Positions 35,297 through 44,642 of a DNA stretch of 64,000 nt are shown here, piece by piece. A program made the position numbers and the translations under genes. Below the pieces are notes generated by a model. It did no database searches and was not told where the DNA came from. It was given only the letters and a program-made list of their open reading frames with translations. The stretch's first letter is position 1; every line of letters starts with the position of its first letter. Origin of the DNA: Oscillospiraceae bacterium (GTDB lineage Bacteria; Bacillota; Clostridia; Oscillospirales; Ruminococcaceae); contig JAFTTI010000014.1 of assembly GCA_017466865.1 (NCBI GenBank), positions 62,001-126,000 of the forward strand. Reading direction: 5' to 3'.

Positions 35297-35361
35297 CGGT
35301 GAGTCACCGCCGACATATCGTTACGTAGTTTGGTATATAAATAACTTTGTGGCTCGGTAAC
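35296..35361. repeat. REP-like palindrome and right 45-bp inverted-repeat copy
   Basis: GCGGTGAGTCACCGC (35296-35310) starts at the last base of the DUF6512 stop codon. The 45-bp segment 35317-35361 is the exact reverse complement of 33185-33229. Together the copies bracket spoVAE, spoVAD and the DUF6512 gene. Confidence 0.85.
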
Positions 35362-35386
35362 GATAGATTTACAGAACCCAAAAAAC

Positions 35387-35413
35387 AAAGCACCCTTATA
35401 AATAGGGTGCTTT
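35387..35413. terminator. Bidirectional terminator before trkH 3' end
   Basis: AAAGCACCCT pairs with AGGGTGCTTT around a 7-nt loop, with T-tails on both strands. Confidence 0.88.
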
Positions 35414-35420
35414 GTTTTTA

Positions 35421-36875
35421 CTATACCTTTTTCCATGTGGATGGTGCGAAAAGTGTTATAATCGGGAAAAGTTCGAGTCTTCCTGTAAGCATAGCGAGAG
35501 AAAAGATGAATTTGCTTAAAGGAGAGAATGACGAGAAATTTCCCGTAGGGCCGACGATACTAAGCCCCGGACCTATATTATTGAATGTTGCTGCAACAGA
35601 TGTGAATGCTGTTATTATGTCAACAGATTCTATCGCTGAAATTGCAACAAGGAAAATCGTGAACAATGCGATATATATGAAGAAATAGTTTGTAACACTT
35701 CTTACAGTATCCTTTTCAACGGGTTTTCCTTCGAAACGGATTGAATATACGGAATTCGGCTGGAAGATATATTTTATTTCGCGAAGGCCATTCTTTATAA
35801 GAAGAATTATTCTTGAAATTTTAAGACCGCCACAGGTAGACCCTGCACATCCGCCGACAAACATCAATATGACAAGTATTACTTGAGAGAAAGTAGGCCA
35901 TTTGTCAAAATCAGCCGTTGCAAATCCTGTTGTCGACATAACCGTTGCAACAGAAAATGCGGAATCTCTTATTGCGTCGCCTATTGATTCATACATTGAT
36001 GAAACATTTATCGTTATTGTTGCTATCGAGAATGCAATAATTCCTAAAAATGCCCATAATTCCTCACTCTTTATCGCTCTTAAAATATTACCTGTGATGA
36101 TAAGATAGAAAACATTGAAGTTTACCGAGAAAAGAATCATAAAAACAGTTATTACTATTTCTATATAAGGACTTCCGTAAGCGGCAATGCCTGCATTCTT
36201 TATTGAAAATCCGCCTGTTCCTGCATTTGCCAGAGAATGACATAAACTATCGAAGAAAGGCATTCCGCCGATAAGAAGAAGTATAAATTCGATAGTTGTT
36301 AAAACTATATATATAGCATACATTATTGTCGCTGTCTGTTTTAGTTTGGGAACAAGTTTTCCGACTGTAGGCCCCGGGGATTCCGCCCTCATTATATGCA
36401 TCATTCTTGTTGATTTCATATCAGACTGAGGTAAGATTGCGAGAACGAAAACGAGTATTCCCATTCCGCCTGTCCAGTTTGTAAAGCATCGCCAGAAGGT
36501 CATTCCTCTGTCAAGAGATTCAACCTCTGTGAGTATAGATGAACCTGTTGTTGTGAATCCCGAAACGGTTTCAAAGAAAGCGTCGATAAAAGAGGGAATC
36601 TGACCGCTTATATAAAAAGGAAGACAACCGAAAAAAGAAAGTAAAAGCCATGCGATGCCTACTGCTGCAAAGCCGTCTTTCGGACGCATAAAACTCTTTT
36701 CGGGCGGATTTGTTGATATAATAGTTGAAATCAGAAGAAGCGAGATAATGACAACTGCAAATGCAAATCCCGATTTTTCGCCATAGATAAGCGAGATTAT
36801 AAACGGGAATATCATCAGAAGCCCTTCAGCCCTTAAAATTCTGCCCATAACATAAATAAGCATTCTGTAATTCAT
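35421..36875 (-). CDS. trkH: TrkH-family potassium uptake channel subunit
   Basis: The 484-residue membrane protein has the four selectivity-filter repeats of the Trk/Ktr superfamily: TTTGSSIL, ANAGTGGFS, STTGFATAD and NNIGPGLS. The arrangement and length match TrkH, which forms the K+ pore with a cytoplasmic TrkA ring. It sits 9 bp after trkA in the same operon. Confidence 0.96.
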   Translation of the reverse strand: MNYRMLIYVMGRILRAEGLLMIFPFIISLIYGEKSGFAFAVVIISLLLISTIISTNPPEKSFMRPKDGFAAVGIAWLLLSFFGCLPFYISGQIPSFIDAFFETVSGFTTTGSSILTEVESLDRGMTFWRCFTNWTGGMGILVFVLAILPQSDMKSTRMMHIMRAESPGPTVGKLVPKLKQTATIMYAIYIVLTTIEFILLLIGGMPFFDSLCHSLANAGTGGFSIKNAGIAAYGSPYIEIVITVFMILFSVNFNVFYLIITGNILRAIKSEELWAFLGIIAFSIATITINVSSMYESIGDAIRDSAFSVATVMSTTGFATADFDKWPTFSQVILVILMFVGGCAGSTCGGLKISRIILLIKNGLREIKYIFQPNSVYSIRFEGKPVEKDTVRSVTNYFFIYIALFTIFLVAISAIESVDIITAFTSVAATFNNIGPGLSIVGPTGNFSSFSPLSKFIFSLAMLTGRLELFPIITLFAPSTWKKV

Positions 36876-36884
36876 AAAATTCTC

Positions 36885-38249
36885 CTATGCAAGAATGTCA
36901 TCCATTTTGATAAGTCCTTCGTTTGTTGTAACGATAATTACTCTGTCGCCGAGTTCAATGGTTGTATTACCGTTAGGAAGGATAACTGTATTTTGTCGCT
37001 TTATACAAGCAATAAGAATATTCGGCTTTAAAGGAATATCTTTTAAAGGAACACCGAATTTCTGGAAATCTCCTTCTCTCATAGAAAACTCGATAGCCTC
37101 TGCATTGTTGTCGACTATTTTATGGAGAGTTTCGATGTTGCTTTCAGATTCGGCATTTCCTATCGAACGGACAAATCTTACTATATTATTTGCCAAAAGG
37201 AATGTAGGAGAAATGATACTGTTGTTGCTGTCAACCTGAGGCATCATAGAAACGAGAGAGTTTCTTGAAACCTTTGTTATTATCTTTCCGACATTTCTTG
37301 AACCTGCGAAAAGCGAAATAATGATATTTTCTTCATCAATATTTGTAAGCATAACACAGGCATCCATATCATCGATACCTTCTTCTAAAAGAACATCACC
37401 GTCTGTTCCGTCTGCGTTGACAATAACCGCTTTGGGAAGGAAATTGGCGAGTTCTTCACAGCGTTCTGCGTCAGTTTCTATTATCTTTACATCAATGCCT
37501 TGTTTGAGAAGCATTCTTGAAAGATAGAATGCGATTTTACTTCCGCCTATAATCATAACCGAACGGATTTTTTTCTTTAAGAGGTTAAGTTCCTTGAAAA
37601 AGAGAAGAAGTTCGGAATGAGAGGCGATGATATATATGATGTCGCCTGCTTTTATTTCAAAATTACCCGAGGGGATAATAACATCCTCTCCGCGCTTTGC
37701 AGCGCATATAAGTGTCTGGACTTTGCTGTGGCTACGAAGGTCGCAAAGAAGAGTCCCCTCTAAAGGATGACCGTCTGTTATCGCAATTTCGGCAATATCG
37801 ATAGACCCGCCCGCAAACTTTTCGAGTTTCAAAGCAGAGGGAAATCGGATAATGCGGTAAATTTCTTCTGCGGCATTGAATTCGGGGTTTGCTATCATTG
37901 TAATGCCGAGTTCGTTATATACAGAACCTGCCTTAACGGCATATTCGGGATTTCTTATTCTGGCGATTGTGTTTTTAACGCCCATTTTCTTTGCGAGAAC
38001 GCATACAAGCATATTTGTTTCATCGGTTGATGCAGATGCGATTAAAATATCTGTGTTCTTGATATCAGCTTCGTTTAAAACTTCAAGGCTTACTCCATTT
38101 CCACATACGCCCATAACATCATATTTATTTACAACATCATTTATGAGTTTCTGATTCTTGTCAATGACAGTTACATCATGACCTTCTCTTGAAAAGAAAT
38201 TAGCGAGAGTAATACCTACTTTTCCTATTCCGACAATGATAATCTTCAT
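36885..38249 (-). CDS. trkA: Trk potassium transport regulatory subunit TrkA
   Basis: The 454-residue protein has two RCK units, each a Rossmann RCK_N plus an RCK_C. The first begins MKIIIVGIGKVGITLANFFS and the second MIIGGSKIAFYLSRMLLKQG. It binds NAD(H) and/or nucleotides and gates TrkH. First gene of the trkA-trkH operon, with a CGGAGGG site. Confidence 0.96.
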   Translation of the reverse strand: MKIIIVGIGKVGITLANFFSREGHDVTVIDKNQKLINDVVNKYDVMGVCGNGVSLEVLNEADIKNTDILIASASTDETNMLVCVLAKKMGVKNTIARIRNPEYAVKAGSVYNELGITMIANPEFNAAEEIYRIIRFPSALKLEKFAGGSIDIAEIAITDGHPLEGTLLCDLRSHSKVQTLICAAKRGEDVIIPSGNFEIKAGDIIYIIASHSELLLFFKELNLLKKKIRSVMIIGGSKIAFYLSRMLLKQGIDVKIIETDAERCEELANFLPKAVIVNADGTDGDVLLEEGIDDMDACVMLTNIDEENIIISLFAGSRNVGKIITKVSRNSLVSMMPQVDSNNSIISPTFLLANNIVRFVRSIGNAESESNIETLHKIVDNNAEAIEFSMREGDFQKFGVPLKDIPLKPNILIACIKRQNTVILPNGNTTIELGDRVIIVTTNEGLIKMDDILA

Positions 38250-38278
38250 AAGTCCCTCCGAAATAATATACTACCCGT

Positions 38279-38307
38279 ATGATACCACTTATATATAGAG
38301 ATGTCAA
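38279..38307 (-). promoter_or_regulatory. Promoter of trkA-trkH
   Basis: On the minus strand TTGACA (38307-38302), 17-bp spacer, TATCAT (38284-38279). Confidence 0.8.
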
Positions 38308-38314
38308 GAAAAAA

Positions 38315-38343
38315 GCCTTTTCGGAAAATCATTCCGAAAGGGC
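38315..38343 (-). terminator. Terminator overlapping the end of dusB
   Basis: GCCCTTTCGGAA pairs with TTCCGAAAAGGC on the minus strand with one mismatch, followed by six T. The dusB stop codon lies within the hairpin. Confidence 0.75.
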
Positions 38344-39297
38344 TTCTTCTATAAGTTTTTTTAAACTTTCCATACTGTCGATTTCTCCGCATCTGTTTCT
38401 GAATGACGCGGCATTTTTCATACCTTTCATATACCATGCGGCGTGTTTTCTTGCCTCTGCCATACCTTTTCTTTCACCCTTGTTTTCAACGATGAGTTCT
38501 GCGTGATGAAGAAGGATTTTCATTCTTTCTTCTGCTGTGGGTTCGGGGGTGTATGTTCCTTTCTCAAGATATTCTTTTACCTGCGAGAATATCCAGGGTT
38601 TTCCATAGGTTGCCCTGCCTATCATAACAAGGTCGCAGCCCGTTTCGTCATACATTCTTTTTGCGTCCTCGGGGGAATTTATATCCCCATTACCGATAAC
38701 TGTAATATTTACCGCGTTTTTTACTCTCTGTATAATTTCCCAGTCCGCCTTGCCACTGTAAAGCTGAGTTTTTGTCCTTGCGTGGACAGCGACAGCCGAT
38801 GCACCGTTATCTTCGGCAATCTTCGCCATTTCTACGGCGTTTATGTTGTCAAAATCCCATCCCGAACGGATTTTGACAGTAACGGGACAATTCGCCGCTG
38901 AAACTGTTGCTGCAATGATTTTTCCTGCGAGTTTAGGGGATTTCATAAGCGCCGCACCGCTTCCGTTTCCTGCAACTTTAGGAACAGGACATCCCATGTT
39001 AATATCTATAATACAAGGAGTATATTTATTTATCTTTTTAACTGCGAGTTTAAAATATTCAGGATCGTCACCAAAAAGCTGAATCGCCATAGGGCGTTCA
39101 AAATCGCTTATATGACAAAGCTCATCGGTCTTGTTGTCGGAATAATAAAGCCCTTTAACAGAAACCATTTCACTTACAACAAACGCCGCACCATATTCTT
39201 TACAGATAGTTCTGTAAGCCTTATCAGCGACCGATGCCATAGGAGCGAGCATTGCCGTTTTTTCTATTTCAACATTTCCGATTTTAACGGTCTGCAT
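38329..39297 (-). CDS. dusB: tRNA-dihydrouridine synthase (DusB type)
   Basis: The 322-residue FMN enzyme reduces uridine in the tRNA D-loop. Visible are the N-terminal LAPMASVADKAYR, the conserved Cys in INMGCPVPKVAGNGSGAALM, VKIRSGWD, and VHARTKTQLYSGKADW. I start at the ATG at 39297 after AAAGGAAG; a longer frame upstream would run through the promoter region. It is divergent from polA. Confidence 0.95.
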   Translation of the reverse strand: MQTVKIGNVEIEKTAMLAPMASVADKAYRTICKEYGAAFVVSEMVSVKGLYYSDNKTDELCHISDFERPMAIQLFGDDPEYFKLAVKKINKYTPCIIDINMGCPVPKVAGNGSGAALMKSPKLAGKIIAATVSAANCPVTVKIRSGWDFDNINAVEMAKIAEDNGASAVAVHARTKTQLYSGKADWEIIQRVKNAVNITVIGNGDINSPEDAKRMYDETGCDLVMIGRATYGKPWIFSQVKEYLEKGTYTPEPTAEERMKILLHHAELIVENKGERKGMAEARKHAAWYMKGMKNAASFRNRCGEIDSMESLKKLIEEALSE

Positions 39298-39375
39298 AAA
39301 AAATCTTCCTTTCAGAGATACTTTTAACAGTATAACATAAATTAGTAAAAAAGCATAGCATTTTTTAAAAAAGTA

Positions 39376-39384
39376 TGATATAAT
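39376..39384 (+). promoter_or_regulatory. Extended -10 promoter of polA
   Basis: TGATATAAT (39376-39384), an extended -10 box without a good -35, 35 bp before the ATG. Confidence 0.5.
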
Positions 39385-39418
39385 AAAAGTTGATTTTTTT
39401 ACGGGTGGAGGTATCGCG

Positions 39419-41923
39419 ATGAAATTACTTGCTATTGACGGAAACAGCATAGCAAACCGTGCGTTTTACGGAATAAAGGCACTCGCTAACAAAAAAGGCG
39501 AATTTACCAATGCTATCTATGGCTTTATGACCATCTATCTTAAAACAATTGCAGATGTAAAGCCCGATAAAGTTGCTGTTGCGTTTGACCTTCACGCCCC
39601 CACTTTCAGACATAAAGCAGTAGCAAGTTATAAGGCAAATCGTCACGGTATGCCTGAAGAACTCTGTTCACAGATGCCGAGAATAAAAGAACTTTTAAGA
39701 GCATTGGGAATAGAAGTTATCGAATGCGAAGGTTTTGAGGCTGACGATATTTTAGGAACTCTTGCAAAGCAATGTAACGAATCGGGAAATGAATGTGTTA
39801 TCTTAACGGGTGACAGAGATAGTTTACAGCTTATCACAGATAATGTAACTGTTCTTCTCGCAAAGACAAAGGAAACAATAGTTTTCACTCCCGATAAATT
39901 TAGAGAAGTGTATGGCTTTTCACCTTTACAGCTTATAGACCTTAAAGCACTTATGGGAGACAGTTCCGACAACATAGCAGGCGTTAAGGGAATAGGCGAA
40001 AAGAGTGCGACAGAAATCATAAAGAAATACGGCACAATAGAAAACCTCTATGACAATATAGAAACCGCAGATTTAAAACCTGCCGCAAGACAAAAACTTA
40101 TTGACGGTAAGGAAAGTGCTTTTGAAAGCAAGTGGTTAGCGACAATTGTTACAAATGCGACAACCCCTGTCCTTGACAAAATAGGCTCTGAACCCGATAA
40201 TGACAAGGTAAAGGAAATTCTTTCAGACCTTGAAATGTTCTCACTTTCAGAAAAACTTGTGGGTGGAATAGCGGAAAACAAGCAGAAAGAAAATATCTCC
40301 TGCGATTTCAAAAAAGTTGACTTTGAAAGCATAGAATTTACAGATAGTATAATTTATAGTTTTATATACAAAGAGGATTTAAAAATAAAGTTCGGAGAAA
40401 CCATTTCAGAAACATCTTCAGAAGATGAAATCTTAAGATTTTTGACAAGCGACTGCAAGAAGATAACCTGCGGCGCGAAACCCTCTTATAAATTCTGTTT
40501 CGCAAGAGGAAGAGAATGTAAAGGCATAGACTTTGACGCCGAAATTGCGGCATATCTTTTAAGTTCAGCACCGACAGAACCTTCTGTAAAAAGATTTTCT
40601 GATGAATACAGAACAGATTATTTTGATTGCGGTGAATTTTCTGAAGTGGCATCGCTTCATCCTTTATGCGAAAAACTTAAAGAAGAAATAAAAAATGCCG
40701 ATATGGAAAATCTTCTTTATAACCTTGAACAACCTTTAACAGAAGTTCTGGCTTCTATGGAATGTGAGGGCGTAAAGATTGATACAGAAGGCGTTAAGAA
40801 TTTCGGAGAAATGCTTTCTTCTGACATAGAAGGTCTTGAAAGTCAGATTTATTTTATGGCAGGAAAAGAGTTCAATATAAATTCTCCTAAACAACTCGGT
40901 GAAGTTCTTTTTGAGGATTTAGGTCTGCCCGCAGGAAAAAAGACAAAAACGGGTTATTCAACAAACGCTGAAATTTTAGACGGCTTACGCGACAAGCATC
41001 CGATAGTTGACCTTGTTTTACAATACCGCCAGCTTTCGAAACTTCTTTCAACATATGTTGACGGACTTTTAAAGGTTGTAGGCGAAGACGGAAGAATTCA
41101 TTCAAACTTCAAGCAGACCGAAACAAGAACGGGCAGAATTTCATCAACAGAGCCGAATATGCAGAACATTCCTGTAAGAACAGAAACAGGCAGAGAGATG
41201 AGAAAGTTCTTTGTTGCAAAAGAAGGATATACTCTTCTTGACGCCGATTACAGCCAGATTGAACTTCGTGTTGTTGCGGCTATGTGTGATGATGAGAATA
41301 TGAAGAATGCTTTTCTTTCGGGAACAGATATTCATACTGCTACCGCATCAAAGGTTTTCGGGCTTCCTGAAAGTATGATCTTACCCGAAATGAGAAGAGC
41401 GGCAAAGGCTGTAAATTTCGGAATAATATATGGCATAGGTGCATTCTCTCTTTCAAAGGATATAGGCACAACGGTTAAAGAGGCAGACCGCTATATCAAG
41501 AACTATCTCGAAAGTTATTCAGGAGTTAAAAAGTTTATGGAAGATGCCGTCGAGAGTGCTATGAAAAATGGTTATGTAACAACTATCTATGGCAGAAGAA
41601 GATATATCCCCGAAATAGTGTCTTCAAATAAAATGCTTCAGGCTTTCGGAAAAAGAGCTGCTATGAACGCACCTGTTCAGGGCTCTGCGGCAGATATTAT
41701 CAAACAGGCTATGGTAAATGTCTATAAAAAACTGAAAGAAGAAAATCTTGACGCAAAACTTATTTTACAGGTACACGACGAACTCATAGTTGAAGTTTCT
41801 GAAAAGGATAAGGAAAGAGCGAAAGTTGTCCTCGGAGAAGAAATGGAAAATGCAGTAAAACTTTCTGTTCCGATGACAGCCGATGTCAATGAGGGAAAAA
41901 GCTGGTATGTTGCAAAAGGATAA
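39419..41923 (+). CDS. polA: DNA polymerase I
   Basis: The 834-residue protein has an N-terminal 5' nuclease domain (LLAIDGNSIANRAFYGI, ILTGDRDSLQLI, LMGDSSDNIAGVKGIGEKSA). A degenerate 3'-5' exonuclease region follows (about 310-460) that lacks the clear DxE catalytic motif. The family A polymerase domain has SQIELRVVA, RRAAKAVNFGIIYGIG and QVHDELIVEV. It fills gaps and removes primers. Typical clostridial PolA without proofreading (inference from missing motif). First gene of polA-rimI-tsaD. Confidence 0.97.
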   Translation: MKLLAIDGNSIANRAFYGIKALANKKGEFTNAIYGFMTIYLKTIADVKPDKVAVAFDLHAPTFRHKAVASYKANRHGMPEELCSQMPRIKELLRALGIEVIECEGFEADDILGTLAKQCNESGNECVILTGDRDSLQLITDNVTVLLAKTKETIVFTPDKFREVYGFSPLQLIDLKALMGDSSDNIAGVKGIGEKSATEIIKKYGTIENLYDNIETADLKPAARQKLIDGKESAFESKWLATIVTNATTPVLDKIGSEPDNDKVKEILSDLEMFSLSEKLVGGIAENKQKENISCDFKKVDFESIEFTDSIIYSFIYKEDLKIKFGETISETSSEDEILRFLTSDCKKITCGAKPSYKFCFARGRECKGIDFDAEIAAYLLSSAPTEPSVKRFSDEYRTDYFDCGEFSEVASLHPLCEKLKEEIKNADMENLLYNLEQPLTEVLASMECEGVKIDTEGVKNFGEMLSSDIEGLESQIYFMAGKEFNINSPKQLGEVLFEDLGLPAGKKTKTGYSTNAEILDGLRDKHPIVDLVLQYRQLSKLLSTYVDGLLKVVGEDGRIHSNFKQTETRTGRISSTEPNMQNIPVRTETGREMRKFFVAKEGYTLLDADYSQIELRVVAAMCDDENMKNAFLSGTDIHTATASKVFGLPESMILPEMRRAAKAVNFGIIYGIGAFSLSKDIGTTVKEADRYIKNYLESYSGVKKFMEDAVESAMKNGYVTTIYGRRRYIPEIVSSNKMLQAFGKRAAMNAPVQGSAADIIKQAMVNVYKKLKEENLDAKLILQVHDELIVEVSEKDKERAKVVLGEEMENAVKLSVPMTADVNEGKSWYVAKG

Positions 41924-42359
41924 TATACAGATAAGAAAAGCAGATGAGAAAGACGCTTTTATCCTGTCTCAGATAGACAAAGAATGTCTTTCTTCTGAAT
42001 GTTGGAGTGAGAAGGTTTTTTCTGAAAATCTTAAAAGAGAAGATGCACTAACTCTTATAGCGGAATGTGATGAAAAAAAAGCAGGTTTTATAAATATCAT
42101 AAAAGTTCTTGATGAGGCGGATATAAATACCGTTGTTGTTTTACCTTCGTTCAGAAGAAAGGGAATTGCAGATATGCTTCTTTCTGAAATATTTTCTCTT
42201 TGCGATGAAATAAACGCTTTCCATCTTGAGGTGAGAGAAAGTAATATTCCCGCAATATTACTTTATAAGAAAAACGGATTTGAAACCGACGGAATGAGAA
42301 AAAACTTTTATTCTTCGCCTTCAGAAAATGCAATACTTATGACAAAAAGGAAGAATTGA
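41907..42359 (+). CDS. rimI: Ribosomal-protein-alanine N-acetyltransferase (RimI-like GNAT)
   Basis: This 150-residue GNAT protein has VVVLPSFRRKGIADMLLSEI as the acetyl-CoA loop and LEVRESNIPAILLYKKNGF as the RimI signature. It overlaps polA by 17 bp; I chose the ATG at 41907 over one 24 bp upstream because the GNAT fold begins right after it. It lies 1 bp before tsaD, the standard rimI-tsaD pairing. TsaB is not next to it here. Confidence 0.9.
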   Translation: MLQKDNIQIRKADEKDAFILSQIDKECLSSECWSEKVFSENLKREDALTLIAECDEKKAGFINIIKVLDEADINTVVVLPSFRRKGIADMLLSEIFSLCDEINAFHLEVRESNIPAILLYKKNGFETDGMRKNFYSSPSENAILMTKRKN

Positions 42360-42360
42360 T

Positions 42361-43371
42361 ATGTATATATTAGCGATAGAAAGTTCCTGCGATGAAACGG
42401 CTGCTGCTGTTTCAAAAGACGGCAGGGAGATACTTTCAAATGTTATTGCGACACAGATAGCAGAACATCGTCTTTATGGGGGAGTTGTGCCTGAAATCGC
42501 ATCAAGAAGACATACCGAAAACATAAATGCTGTAGTAAAAGAGGCTATGGAAAAATCAGGGCTTTCGCTTTCTGATATTGATGCTATTGCCGTTACATAC
42601 GCACCGGGACTTATAGGCGCGCTTCTTGTCGGAACAAGTTTCGCAAAAGGTCTTTCAATGGCAACGGGGAAACCGCTTATTCCTGTTCACCATATAGCAG
42701 GGCATATAGCTTCAAACTATATCGCTCATAAGGATTTGAAACCGCCTTATCTCTGTCTTGTTGCAAGTGGCGGACATTCACATATAGTTGAAATTCTTGA
42801 TTATACAAAATTCAGAGTTGTCGGAAGAACAAGGGATGACGCTGCAGGAGAATGTTTCGATAAAGTAGGAAGAGTAATAGGTTTTCCTTATCCTGCGGGA
42901 AAGTTTATAGATGACGCGGCAAAAAACGGTGATGCGAACTTTTATAAACTTCCGAAACCCGTTGTAAATGGTTCGGTTTATGATTTCTCTTTTTCGGGGC
43001 TTAAAACTGCCGTTATAAATATGGCTCATAATGCTGAACAGAAAGGCGAAACTTTACACAGAGATAATATGGCGGCTTCTTTTCAGAAGACAGTCGCTGA
43101 AATCTTAACAGAAAAGACAATCCTTGCCGCAAAGGATTTGGGGTATAAAACAATAGCCCTTGCGGGAGGGGTTTCGGCAAATTCGGGAGTAAGACAGAAA
43201 CTCTCTGAAGAATGTGAAAAAAATGGCTTTTCACTTTATATGCCGCCGCTTTCTCTTTGCGGAGACAATGCCGCTATGATAGCGTGTCAGGGTTATTACG
43301 ATTTTCTTGCGGGCAAGCGTGCTGATGAATCGCTTAATGCAATAGCAACGCTTTCCCTTGAAAATATATAA
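42361..43371 (+). CDS. tsaD: tRNA N6-threonylcarbamoyladenosine transferase
   Basis: The 336-residue ASKHA-fold protein has IESSCDETAAAV at the N-terminus, the metal-binding HHIAGHIASNY, the nucleotide loop LCLVASGGHSHIVE and LAGGVSANSGVR. It transfers the threonylcarbamoyl group to A37 of ANN-decoding tRNAs with TsaB and TsaE, whose genes are outside the window. Confidence 0.97.
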   Translation: MYILAIESSCDETAAAVSKDGREILSNVIATQIAEHRLYGGVVPEIASRRHTENINAVVKEAMEKSGLSLSDIDAIAVTYAPGLIGALLVGTSFAKGLSMATGKPLIPVHHIAGHIASNYIAHKDLKPPYLCLVASGGHSHIVEILDYTKFRVVGRTRDDAAGECFDKVGRVIGFPYPAGKFIDDAAKNGDANFYKLPKPVVNGSVYDFSFSGLKTAVINMAHNAEQKGETLHRDNMAASFQKTVAEILTEKTILAAKDLGYKTIALAGGVSANSGVRQKLSEECEKNGFSLYMPPLSLCGDNAAMIACQGYYDFLAGKRADESLNAIATLSLENI

Positions 43372-43424
43372 TGTGATTTCGTTTGGGGTAACGAAAATTA
43401 CATAATCAAAGGAGGAAACAAACA

Positions 43425-44450
43425 ATGGAACAGATTAAGAAAGCTGCAAAAAAACAGATTTTCAAAATCTCAACAGCAACATCACTTACAATCATCGCAA
43501 TTGTTGTTATTACCAATGCAATCTTTATCGGCATAATGGCAATTATGGGGGATGCTTATGCCGATTTCACAGCAAATGTCCTTGATGATATGAGTTTTTC
43601 ACTCATTGTTCAGGATGTCATTATGGTAATCGGTCTTCTCGTTTATTGTAAGATTATGAAGGTAAACTTAAAGGCTCATTTCGGAAAACCACAGATGAAA
43701 AAATCCGAAATCTTCTCACTTATCATCATAGCAACAGGTATGGGACAGCTTGTAAGTGTTATCACAAATCTTCTTATGACACTCGTTACAATGACAACAG
43801 GTTTTGAAATCGGAACAGTTTCATTCGTTTCTGAAAGAAATATTTTAAGCACAATCGTTATGTCTCTTGCAATAGCAGTCGGTGCGCCCATTTTAGAAGA
43901 ACTCTTTTTCAGAGCGTCATTCTTCACACCTCTCGTGCCTCACGGCAGAGTGTTCGCTATAACAGTAACAGCGGTTCTTTTCGGGCTTTATCATATGAAC
44001 ATCCCGCAGATACCCGCGGCTATGGTGTGGGGCTTCTTCTTTGCATACATTTCTCTTGAATCACGTTCGATAATTCCTGCAATACTCGGACACATGTTCA
44101 ATAACTCATTTGGTGCATTACAGTATGCTTTAATGGGAAATCTCGACCTTGACAGAATAGCAGGTGGGGATACAGCCTATGCAATGGAAAACTTAGGAAC
44201 ATTTATTCCGATAGCAATTATCTCATTCAGTATCTATGGAATTATCTTTGCTGCAATCATTCTCTTTATCGTAAGACTTGCAAAGCACGGCAAAAATGCG
44301 TTCCGTATCACAGGAGCGGGAGAAGAAAACAATGTTCTCACAAAGGGTGAGGCTTTTGCGGCATATTTTATCAATCCCGCAACAATTATTCTTATGCTTA
44401 TGGTAATAGGAATGACAATATTTACAGTTATCGGTATGCGATCAGCATAG
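43425..44450 (+). CDS. CPBP-family intramembrane metalloprotease
   Basis: The 341-residue membrane protein has about eight spans. The CPBP (Abi/CAAX prenyl protease 2-like) motifs are EELFFRASFF (catalytic EExxxR), FGLYHMNIPQ and ILGHMFNNSFG, giving the Glu and His metal/water-binding residues. Bacterial members act in processing of peptides or in self-immunity; the substrate here is unknown. It starts 53 bp after tsaD with a strong AAAGGAGG site, and a terminator follows. Confidence 0.92.
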   Translation: MEQIKKAAKKQIFKISTATSLTIIAIVVITNAIFIGIMAIMGDAYADFTANVLDDMSFSLIVQDVIMVIGLLVYCKIMKVNLKAHFGKPQMKKSEIFSLIIIATGMGQLVSVITNLLMTLVTMTTGFEIGTVSFVSERNILSTIVMSLAIAVGAPILEELFFRASFFTPLVPHGRVFAITVTAVLFGLYHMNIPQIPAAMVWGFFFAYISLESRSIIPAILGHMFNNSFGALQYALMGNLDLDRIAGGDTAYAMENLGTFIPIAIISFSIYGIIFAAIILFIVRLAKHGKNAFRITGAGEENNVLTKGEAFAAYFINPATIILMLMVIGMTIFTVIGMRSA

Positions 44451-44463
44451 TTTTGTTATACAT

Positions 44464-44490
44464 AAAGGGACAGAAAAATTCTGTCCCTTT
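44464..44490 (+). terminator. Terminator after the CPBP protease gene
   Basis: AAAGGGACAGAA (44464-44475) pairs perfectly with 44479-44490, followed by GTTTTTT. Confidence 0.88.
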
Positions 44491-44525
44491 GTTTTTTAAT
44501 AAAGAGTTAAATATTTTCAAACCTA

Positions 44526-44555
44526 TTGACTAAATTATAACAAATATTGTATAAT
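44526..44555 (+). promoter_or_regulatory. Promoter of pckG
   Basis: TTGACT (44526-44531), 18-bp spacer, TATAAT (44550-44555), leaving a leader of about 80 nt. Confidence 0.75.
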
Positions 44556-44642
44556 GTAAAATAGGGAAATGTAGTATATTCCCTGAAATAAAGTAAATTA
44601 CCGAAATTATTTTCGGATTTAAAATTAAGGAGGAATACACCA

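Noticed and set aside
33185..35361. Insertion sequence bounded by the 45-bp inverted repeats
   Set aside because: The enclosed genes are spoVAE, spoVAD and DUF6512; no transposase or target-site duplication is visible.
38315..39450. Longer dusB start at 39450
   Set aside because: The extra 51 residues run through the polA/dusB promoter region and are not Dus-like; AAAGGAAG precedes the ATG at 39297.
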